NCBI GenBank assembly: GCA_030141605.1
Contig: JAQGDQ010000008.1
Span: 694,501 to 758,500, forward strand
Origin: Tubiluchus corallicola
Taxonomy: Eukaryota; Priapulida; Priapulimorpha; Priapulimorphida; Tubiluchidae
DNA length: 64,000 nt
Direction of reading: 5' to 3'
The stretch's first letter is position 1; every line of letters begins with the position of its first letter. The position numbers and the translations under genes are program-made. This document shows positions 38,299-50,200 of this stretch, piece after piece. The notes beneath the pieces are model-generated. The model saw only the letters and a list, made by a program, of their open reading frames with translations, searched no databases and was not told where the DNA came from.

Positions 38299-41200
38299 AT
38301 GGCGTCGGCTCTGTTTAGTATCGGTGATGTAGTCTGGTAAGCTATTAAGCTTTTTATTTAAAAAAAAAGTTTTGTTGATACCTGTTTTAATATATTTTTT
38401 GAATACATCATTTTTTTTTCTGTGTTACAGGGCTAAAATGAAAGGTTTCCCAGCCTGGCCTGGAAAGGTAATTGGATATGCTCTCTAAAGCGCATGGTAG
38501 CTTTGTGGTTTGTGAACTATGTGTATTGTATCGCGGTTTGCCGGTTTTCGTGCACATTGTGACAGAGAAGCAGATTTCTCCATTCTAATTGTTTAAAACT
38601 TTAATCACCGAAACTGCATCATATTATTGTAAGATTAGATGATGTAGATTTGAGTGGGCTATAATTTATTTGAAATTATTGGCATTTGCAAAAGTGCTTT
38701 TACATTTTAGAACTAGTAAACCTATTGCAGGTTAAGATTCTTTTATTTCTATTCACATTCTATTTATAGTAAAATACTCTGTTAACAGCAACAAAGTTTT
38801 TAGCTACATTTTCAACTTTTCACTCGTCTTATCCAACAGAGAAGCTCACACATGTCTGTGAACTACAGCACCTGAGCCAGTTTTTTGATGTTGAAATGGA
38901 TGGTCAGTTGTTTTCGTATGTTACTTCAAATATCAGCTCAAAATTTTAGAATGAGAGAATTTTTCCTTTATGCATACATGAAATTTATTGCTCTGTAAGT
39001 TTTATTGTATGTATTTCAAAAATGCATCTACTTAGAAGCTAGTTTTGCTCCAAATACACATTCTTGTCAAATAGCGAATACCGGACATCATTAAATATTT
39101 TTTCAGATTGACTTCCGGTTTTGGCTTATAACCAGATAAGTTAGCTTAATCGAATATTCAGATCAGTTTGGATAATGAATTATGGAGCGCTTTGCAAACC
39201 TTGCAAAAGCATTTTCATTTAGTCTCTCCTCTTAAATGACCCTAGCTTACACACTTTAGGAGCTATTAAGCAAAATCTGAAGGTTGAATAAATAATTAAC
39301 TCAATGAGAAACAAAGAGATTTTGCTATACTTAAATTAAAGGTGGGTAAACTAACTATATACAACTTTGGTATTGGGCAATGGGCATTTTTATTCATAAA
39401 TTTATGTATTTATAATTCAGTTCATCGTGTTTGGCAGTTACAGGAAATCTTTAGCTACACTTTGAATAATCATTTGTTTAGCACCACTGTGTGAAGTAAC
39501 ATGGTGTTACCGCACACAAATGGAAAGGAAATACGGGTAAAATTTTCATCAAATCAAAACGTAGCCTAAAACAAGATGTCGTTTTTTTGATAATACTTCA
39601 TTTATTTATTTTCGTCTTTTAAATTCTTCAAAAAATCATTTTTAGTAACATATATTATTAACATGGTGGGTGAAATACACAAGCAGAAGCTTTTTGTGAT
39701 TAGACATTTAGATGGATCTTAAACAACCAGATTAATTTAAACTATGCTGTAAACATTACAGTTTGGGGTAACCGGGACATCGCTAACTGCGTACAACGAC
39801 TCAGAGAAAATACCAGTAAACATGACAAAGTTAATTTATCAGTACAGGAACCAGACGATTTCTGCCTGTCCTCGGATAGGTTTACCAGACTTTCTGGGAG
39901 GGCTGACCTAGTGCTAAAATTGCACATTGATTCATGTGCTAGTTTTGCAAACATTAGAAGTTTAAAGTGCTTAAGATTTAAGTTTCTCTCTTTGTTTCCA
40001 TTGAGATATAGCAAAGATTTACAGTTGCCAGATGAGTTGAAGCTCATGGTTTTTACGACACTCTTCTTTCACCCCTAGTCAGTTCTCAAGGTGCACAGTG
40101 CTTCCACCCTGTTTTTCATGTTATGGAGTAATCTGTATGGTGTTTTTGGGAGAGCTGACTGAGTGCTAAAATTGCACATTGTTGATTTGTGTGCTAGTTT
40201 TACAAACATTAGAAATTTTAAAGTGCTTAAGATTCAAGTTTCTGTCTTTGTTTCCATTGAAATATAGCAAAGGTTTACAGTTGCCATATGAGTTGGAGCT
40301 CACGGCTTCTACGACACTCTGTTTGACCCCCTAGTCAGTTCTCAAGGTGCACAGTACTTCCAACCTGTTTTTCGTGTTGTGGAGTAATCTGTATTGGTCT
40401 CTAGTCACATAATACATTTAACACAAGGGTGTGCAAATTATTTGACTAGCCGGGCCACATTAAACTTTCCCGCAATTTCTGCAGGCCGCATACAGTTTGG
40501 TCAACGAGCCAAGAACAGTAAAACCCAATAACGATTTTTTTGCATTCGATCTTTGCACATCATTACTACTACACTCAAGAAAACTATTTTAGAAGTTAAT
40601 AAAATTTACATTAAAAACTATAGATTTCAATTTTCATGTCAGATAGTGGTAATTTTATTACAATGCTTATTAGTACAGTGTATCACACAGTCTGTGCAGT
40701 ACAGTGCATATTAATCTGTCTTGAAACACTCAATGTTCTTCTTCAATCTTCCTCTTTTTCTTATCCATGTTTCTGATCTATAAGAACACTAGACCTGATG
40801 AAACAGCCACTGATCGAGGCATGTACTACTGAGCCTAAGCTGAAACTAAAATCTGGGAATCCCGCTATATCAGGGGTGACCACACTTTTTCAGCTTGCTG
40901 ACTACTCACAAATTGGTCTGCCCAGTCGTCTTCTTGGCATAGTAGGTAGATCATTTTGACTTGGTTATTTTATAATTTTATTTATAATTTATTTTGTAAA
41001 ATACCCAAGTCAAAATGTTCTATGTGCTATGACCAAGAAGACGACTGGACAGATCAACAGGCCCGATAATAGAAGCCTAGAGATTGGCTAATTGGTCTTC
41101 CTACCAGCCAATCAGATTGCTTCTCGCATTTCTTGCACATCTGAGTGTTTGAATGGCGGCTTCCGTGGTAGTTTGCTGTGTTCTGTGATTACATAGCTTT

Positions 41201-44200
41201 TTTGTGTTCTAAGTGAGCAACGTTAAATTTTGTCATGTCCGACAGTGACATTAAATGACAACGGTCTTGTTGCCATCCGATCTAGAGGCAGAAACTACCT
41301 GCGCTATCTTTGCCATATTGGCGCGGACTTCAGCTGGATCGCGTGGGCCGCACTTTCATTATGTTGACAAACCTCTTTGCGGGCCGCACAAGATCTGTCG
41401 GCGGGCCGCAGTTTGCACACCCCTGATTTAATATATCTATATGGAGTTCAAATTAGATGCACATCATTTACTTACAAATTTACTCATAACTACAATACAA
41501 TTCTAAAATTCATTTAAGCTTATTATCATATCTTGTATAGATCGTGAGTGCACTACAATGGCAATATTGGTTCATTTTTAATATGAGGCTTAAATATCTT
41601 CACTTTAGATTGTAAATCCTACAAAAGATGTGAAGAGGCCAGCAGGCAAAAAACCTATGTGGTGTGTGTACTTCTTTGGGACAGATAATTAGTAAGTGCT
41701 GTCACTTTGTTAGCAGTAGTATGCAATAGTATCATGTGTAATTAAGCACCTTCTTGTTTGTTTTATTTTTTACTAAAAAGTACAAAAGGAATTTTCGGTG
41801 CTCATTTTTATAACAAAATTTTAAGTTAAAATGGAAGGATTCGAATCAACTGATCTCGTAGTATTAGCAGTTATTTGCTTGGTAATCAAATAACTAACAA
41901 ATTTACCTATAAACTTACATAGTCTGTATGCTGGTAATAACTGTATCAATGTGTACATGTGAAACATTTTAGTTATTTACACTTTCACACCTTTCGCTTA
42001 CTATTCAGAGTTAATTATAAATCCTCATGAACTGTTTCGTTTCAGATTCTTTTCAGTTGTAATAATAAAGGAAAAAAGAAAAGGTGTTAATCTTAATTTG
42101 TGCCTTATCTTTTTGTGTATGCAATACAAATCATAATCTGATTTTTAACGATAAATAATAAGTTTAATGATGATAATAACAATAATAATACATATACAAT
42201 TCATATTAGAATAGACTGTTAGTAATAATGGAAATGATTTAGGCATGCAACTTTTTGTTCAACTGCGATTCTTTTTAGTGCGTAGTTATTTTCATTTTTT
42301 CAAATCACTGCTTTCTTTTCGGACATCATGAGTGATAAACTTACAACTTCTAAGTGCGGAGAAGCTATTTTTGTCTAAAAAGGAGTTATTCGCATAAGTT
42401 TATCTATTTTGGATGTTACTTTTAAAAAAGAATATGTGCTGTTTCCAAAGATTTCAATTTTTAAAAGTGTTCATTTTTTTTGCACAATTACACTTGTAAG
42501 CAAATCTGACAAATTTAAGCAAAATCATTACGAAAAACAAACACTCTGAGTTGTACCAAGTGCAACTCACACATTGGTCTCAAAGCACAAAGTAAACTAT
42601 TTGGCAATGTTTCTCACGTGGTCAGAAACTGAAGATTTTGCGAACAATAGTTGTAAAATTCAGCCTTAAAAATGAAGAGACGATAGCTTTTTTTTGAAAG
42701 TGCTTATTTTCTTTTATTGAGTTGCTTAAAAACATGGAAAGTGCATTTCACAAAGAAACATCAGCATTTAACTCTTCTGCTCATCACCCACGGGTCCGGG
42801 TCAAAGGTCAATAATCTTGGCAAAATTTTTATCATTCAGTTTGCCTCTTTGAGACTTTTCATTTGATATACAGCAACCTACTTTCGGCAGATCCTGGAAG
42901 GCATTTGTCTCCTCGACCCCCATGTTGCCCCTAAGTGAGTCGCGGATGAACTATTCTTATTGTAACCTATGCCATTCGATCCGCCTCTTCGATACCTTTC
43001 ATTTGATGTGCTACAGGGTATCATTGCTCAACACTCGGTGCACTTCTGTTCTGGACCCCCATTTATCGGGTTTTACCCCCTAGCAGGGTCGCGAGTTAGC
43101 TATTCTCATTTAAACATATGACATTCGATTCACCTCATCAAGACCTTTCATTTGATGTGCTACAAGGTACCTTTGCTCAGCACTCGGTGCACTTCAGTTC
43201 CCGACCCCCATTTTTTGTTTTTTGCCCCTAAGTGGGTCGCGGATTAGCTGTTCTCATTGTAACCTATGCCATTTCGATCCTCCTCGTCGAGACCTTTCGT
43301 TTGATATGCTACAAGGTGCCATTGCTCAACACTCTGTGCACTTCTGTTCCTGACCCCCATTTTTTAGTTTTTGCCCCCCTAGCAGGGTCGTGAGTTAGCT
43401 ATTCTTACTGTAACTTATGCCATTCGATCCATCTCACCGAGACCTTTCATTTGATATGCTACACGGTAATATTCCAAGACACTTGATGCATTTCTGTTCC
43501 CAACCCCCATTTTTCGGTTTTTGCCTCCTAGCAGAAAATTTTCCCCCTCCAAATGACCAATATTCTGCCATGCCCAACAACTTGGCCCCACCTAACCACA
43601 TGCCAAATATTAGCGCCCTAGCTCAAAAACCATGGGAGCAGATGGATCCTAAAGAAAAATAAATGAAGACCCGACCGCTCTGTGACCTTTGACCCAGCAA
43701 TTCGGGTCACATGTATACATAGGTAACTTTGACCAGAGAGTGTATCCTGTGTGTTTTGTGTTCCTAGCTCTCAGCATGTAAAAGGTCACAAATTGGGGGA
43801 CCCCAAATTTTGCATTTTGGTCCCTCACTCGGGAGTTTAAAGCCTGTCAGCTTTTTAAAACCTCAGGTGCACACCTGGCCTACAGTACCCAAATACTTGT
43901 GAAAAAAATTGAGAAAAACCGAAAGCCTTAGGAGGAGATGCTACCTAATCAAAAAAGTGACCGACGCCCACTGCCCTTAACCAGTGGTCAGCGGCTGCCA
44001 CACTGTTGTATGTCCCCCTCCCAGGACTATGTGAGAGTACCAGGACAGCCATGTGAGTTTGGTGATCCTAACTTGCAAGGCTTACGAGTTATTAAGTATT
44101 AAAGTGGCGAAGAATTAGTAATAGTAAAAATTTTGCACTCGATGAAAAATATTAAGCTTTTGCTATAGCCAAATCTTAAAAATGCATGATGCAAAAATTT

Positions 44201-47200
44201 CATAAGAAAGAATGAAAATGTGCGAAGAAGGATTTTGTGATGAAAATGAAAGTAATGGAAATGAAGAAAATTAAATAATTATAAATATAAACCTAACAAA
44301 TGTAAATATTTTAAATACAAATGTGCATATGAAGAGCATTATTAATAAACTTGTACATAAACTATGTCGTAAAGTTTTTTTATTTTTTTGTTATGACACT
44401 GCGTGCAATACTTGTTTACCTGGCTACATTGCTAACATTTAAATATTCGTTTATTTTAGTGCCTGGATCCTGGAGGAAAACATAAAGAATTACTTGCAAC
44501 ATAAAGATCAGCACTTTAAGAAAGGAGGTCGGGGAGGACCATTTAAGGAAGCCTGCGAGGCGGCAGAAGAATTTTTGAAACTCACACCAAAGGTGGGAAC
44601 CTTTCTTTTCATCAGGAACAGTGCGTCTGTTCGTCTTTCAGTGCGTCTTAGCACTTGTTGATAAGGTTGTGTGTGAACTATAAAACATTGGCTGGCTTTA
44701 AACAAAGGTACCGGGTACATTGAGTAATTGACGTATTTAGTATGACCAAACTGAAATGTAAATCTTTCATGATAATACATTTGTCTACGTATGATGATAT
44801 ATAGGTACTTCACAGAACATTCACTGGCCTATAGATAAATTAATTTTATCACAGTTTTTTTATAAAACCTTTTATTGTACTTACATTATGTTACTTGGTA
44901 TTATTTCAGAAATTACTTTGTATTAAAATAAAAATAAGACATTGTCGATAAAATCCAGCACTATACTGCCTGGTCAATAGAATTATTTATTAAACTGAAA
45001 CATCCTTGTTTGAAATAAAAATAAGAGAGCCTAGAGAATATAACGTCTAAAATTAATAAGCACATTTTTGATATACAAGAACTATTCCCACGTTTACTTG
45101 TAATATTTTATATAACACTGTATTCTCCAGACAATATAGAAGTAAAAACTAGAAGTAAAGACAAGTGAGGTATTAATGATTAAGGTTAACTGAAAAAGCT
45201 GTAGGTAATTTAATTGTAAATTCTAGTAAGCTATAAAAGCAAAATTGCAAACCATTTTTTTTAAAAGTAACTAGTGGTCAGAACATGTGGGCTTGGTAAA
45301 GCCTGTCATTTGTTGTTGCAGGCCGATTCCAAGGCCGGTGGTCTGCCCAGTATAGACGAAGAACTGAATATGATATTAGAAAAGGCAAGGAAGGGTGCTT
45401 CACAAAAAAGCCCATCTAAACATTTGGTAATGGTAGCTGTATTCACGCATTATTAAGAACTAGAACCAAGAAATCTGTCTAATGTTAGCAGTTTAAAAGA
45501 AAAAATGAAAAGAACGTGCTGGCAAAGTAATTAGATTGTGTGCGGTTTTGTCCATATTGCCTCATTGTAATATGAGCAAACTTGTTTGTGCTTTTGCTGT
45601 TGAGGGTACTAATAATTGCTCTAGTCAGTCTAGTGGGATGATGGTGAACAATGCTAATACGGTGATGGTATTTGTAGACAAGTAGCCTTTTAAATATATT
45701 GACAGAATACGTAGGGGAGAGTGCCCTATAGCGCAGCCCCTAAGGTTTGAAGTGTTTTTAAAACCAGTCAGTTGCACAAATGTTTATTAGCAGCTTATCA
45801 TTTGATGAAACAGACTCTAATGTTTGTTTGATGTCAATTTCAGGCAATTTTAATCTTAATATTTTAAATTTTTTGATCAAAAGTAATTTGGTCAAAAGTG
45901 GGCACTTTGGGGAACATTGTTCCTATAACGCACACCCTGTGTTCCCAAAACGCCTATAGTTGTGTGTCTTAATGTTACGTATTGCCATAACGCCCACTGC
46001 AACAGGTAAAATGTTCCTATAATGCCAATTGCTGTGAACGACAGATTTAACGTAGTCAATACCAGCAATGTCACCCAATATGCAATTTTGTGATCTGTAA
46101 TTTAACAATTTAATATTGATTTTATTTGGCACATTACCCGTTACCTGCAGTTAGAGTTTAATTTTCAGAAGTTAGTTATCACGATTAAACAGTGAATTAG
46201 AAACTTTAAATGCTACAAGTACTTCCTAATTTTGCAATTTTGTGTTGTTAATTCTTCGCAATAAATTGTTATTATTATTATTCGAGAAACACAGAAAATT
46301 AAAATTTTTAATTTTTGGAAAATGTAGACGGATCATGCAACAAAAAACTACTTGTTAACAATTGACGTGTATTTAACAGGTGACGTGACATGATATCGAA
46401 TTATTAATTAACACCAACATAAAGGCGTTATAATTATTTACTTAATTAATTCCAACCATATTTAAAGTTGGTACAAAAACACAGAACAAACATTGCATCT
46501 AAATTGGATGTAAAATGCCAAATTTATAAACAAATTATGTTATTTTGTTTTATGAACAAATAAAGAATTATGTTATTTTGGAACAATTCATACTGTGTCT
46601 GAATCACATAATCACACACATCACGTCCATTTCAACATGCTTCGTGGAACCATTGGGTATACACTCTGCACTGAAACCAGTCCTTCTCTGGAGTATCAAC
46701 GTAATGGGTCTCAAGTAAGTAAGAAGCCAACTCTACTAATACATCACAATGTTTTGATGCTTTGATGCAATGCAAAACTATAAATTTAGAGCCTTATAAC
46801 CTCCTAAGTTTCACTTCAAAGAGACTGGAAGATATGGTAATTCGACAATGATTGTTGTTTTTTCTGTTATATCAATTTCTCTGTCTAGATGAAATATGAA
46901 GTATCAAAACCTAGACAGTTCGAATATCAGTGACGAATTGCGTATAATTAGTGTGATAATTAACTGTGCATGAAGCGCCCACTTTTGGGAACATCGGGGG
47001 TGGGCTCTTTGAGCACATTGCTATTTTCTAGTAAAAGATGATTTCTAAACGAAACATGTAACAAAAATAATTAAGTTAATGAATTACTGGTAGTAAATTA
47101 ATCACTCTTTCCAACAATCTAAAAACCGTACACAAACGTTCATCAGTTATCAGACTTTTTAGTACACCCAAAAATTAGATCAAGAAGATGCTAAATATGT

Positions 47201-50200
47201 TAGAGTCTGGTGCTCCCTCTCTTCGCCTGCACACCTCTTTTGCACTGTTCACAATCAGAAAATGCATGTGGAATAAAACAATATTAACTTGGGTACATGT
47301 CAGTTTGTAATTTTCCTAAAATTGGCAGGTGGGCACAGTGGGCGTTATAGGGCACTCTCGCCTATTATTTATAATAATACCGATAGAGAACTCCTAGTTG
47401 CTGTAGTGCAAGCCAAATGTATATTAACTACAATGTACGTAGCTCTTCCTACACACGTAGAAAAAAAACTGTATTCACCCTCAGAAATAAACTGTTTTCC
47501 AGCCAGAATATTGTTATTAATAACTTGCTGTACAATACTGATACAATTTTTAGATCGAACATTTGTATGTTGTGGCAAAGAATCTTGCATACTCATTCTG
47601 ACTAAAATTGTAAACAAGCTTACTATGTTTCCTGTAAATTAACTCTATGCGTTATTGCTTGTGTCTTATTTTTATTCTTGTTTTATGGGCTTAAATGTCT
47701 GAAATAAAATAAATAATAATAATTAGATAGTTTCAATTAGCACACAACTTTAATGTCTATTATGATATTAAATGAAATGCACTGCATTTGTGTCTGAGAA
47801 GCTGTTTAACATGCTTATGTTTACTAAACAAGTTAGAAGCTGACATATTTAGACATCCTATGCAGAAGTGGAAGTCAACTGTCTTGGTTGTTCAAGAACA
47901 TTTTTCTTATTTCGGCAATGTTCTGAGTTCTAAAGTGCAGAGCAGGCACTAAATTCGATTTCAGAAACATCTGTTTGCTGTTGTAACTGTTGTCAAGGGA
48001 AGGGGAATTTTGTTAACAATTCACTGTAGCACAATAGTGAACATCCGTATTTTTTGGTTATGGAAACAAGTAAAAGTGATTCAAGAGTAATTGCAAAATC
48101 GTCACAAGCATTTTTTAAATAAATTTTAGAGTTTTAACACCTTTGTTCATTTCTCCAGTTTGATGGTATTAATTCTTTAATTCTGGCAATTTGCATTTAA
48201 AATTGCATGTGTGCTGTACTGCAATTTTTTAACCTTTGATTCCATGTTATGCATTATGGACGTAAATTAGGGGGTCTCATCTGAAATCTACAATTTTGTT
48301 GTATGATCACATTTGGAATTTACTATAATTTTCAAATGAAAAGAATTCGATATTACTCTTGCAGTTGACAAACTGGCCTGCATTCAGTTTTGGTATCAGA
48401 GAGTAATTATTTATTTGGATTTTTGTTTTTATTGATAGACTTTTATTGTATGATGCTTTTTAATTGATTGGAAATTTTATTTTGGACACTGGGCAACTTA
48501 GCGAATAACCTACTGACCTCTCTGCTGAAAAGAAAAATCTGTAACAACTTTTTAATTACGATTCATTTCAGTCACTGTCTTTTCTTGCAGACAGAAGAAT
48601 CTGAGCAGAAAGTGCTGTCTAAACCCATGGTTCCTTCACCTGTTAAGAAAAGGGTGAGACAAATGAATGATTTTCTATTTTGTACTTTCTACTAGTTTTG
48701 TATTTTACATTTATTTAGCACTGTAGCAATGACTCAGTCAGTTACTTGGTTATACGAAAGTTCTTAAAACTGGTTCCTGCTGTTGTTTCCATGCCTGGTA
48801 CTCAGAACTATCAGTGCAAAAGTCATTTAATGGTTCACCAGGACTAGAAAACGATGCCATAGGTGCAGGATGTGACAGTAGTTGGACTGTACTGCTGCAC
48901 TGTTGAATCGTTCTAAGTCATTTGCATGGGTTGCCTTTGCCAAATTCCTAGGTCATTTGCAAGAGTTGTCTTTGCCAAATTGATTTCATCGAATTAGTTC
49001 GAGTGCCCATAGATTGTTATGGAAACATGTTCATATCAGTCTAGATGACTGTTCAAATAACTTGGCAACAAAAATACTGCTAATTGCCTTTATGTCTCCT
49101 AAAGAGTGTTACAGTCTATTTTACACCAAGAAAGAAACCCATAATGCAATTTGAAATGTTTTTGTTTGTTCTGGAAACGAATGAAACACAACCAAAACGG
49201 AGACTGCTTGTTTTTTAATAAAATATTATAGTGATCATGAAGAAGTAAGAGTTACTTGTCTACTAGAGTATTTCATATCTCTCCGTTAAGAGAGGTATAC
49301 ATAGCATTTGGAGACATAAAAACAGGGGTGGGGAGATACGATCATATAGACATAGACATTTTTCTAATAGCACACTTTCACATTTCATTCAATCATTACA
49401 TTAGCATTTGTAGGTTTTCATCATAAATATCTACCATTTAGCTGTCAAATAATAGCGCATTTTACACATGAGACATACAAATTAATACTACTTGTTTTGA
49501 TTATGGTAATAGCTTAATTGGATTGCTTTTTTATTTCAGCCTGATGTGCATCAGCTTGGAGACATAAAAGAGGGATTAAAACGTTCCAGTGTTCGACAGA
49601 TGTCAGGTAGTTCTGACGAGACACCTGTTGTTAAAAAGGTAAACATTTCTTACCTTTGCTTGACTATCTTTAAAAGTTACACTGAATTGAGTGAAAGTCA
49701 CAAATCCGACAATCCTAACAAGCACCAATAGCTTTAAAAATATTCCTTAGTAAGCACATCTTTGTTATTATTGTTATTAGGATAGTGATTTGTACTTTTC
49801 TGGTTTTTTGACTTCTCCTTATAGTATGTAATTGAATTAACAGACCTTATTCAATTTCTCAACAGACATCCAATCGCTAAAGTTGCAGGATTTTGTAAGC
49901 AAGTGCAACATTTACATTTTGAAGCTTTATTCATATGCTGCTCAAAACATGAAACTCTAAACACAATAATAAAGATTACATATTCAGTAGGCCCCGTTTA
50001 TTAGACTCATGGTTAATAGAATCAGTCGCTTAATTGGCTCAAGAACATCTGATATGGGTTGCTTCTATTCAAATGTATATAAAAACTGTCGGCAATTGGC
50101 TCAAATAATATGTGTAATTGACTTGATATTTTTGCTTCACGTACGACTCTTGTGTGTGACCAAAAAGCTTTTATTACATCTATGCCACCTCTTCTTTGTT

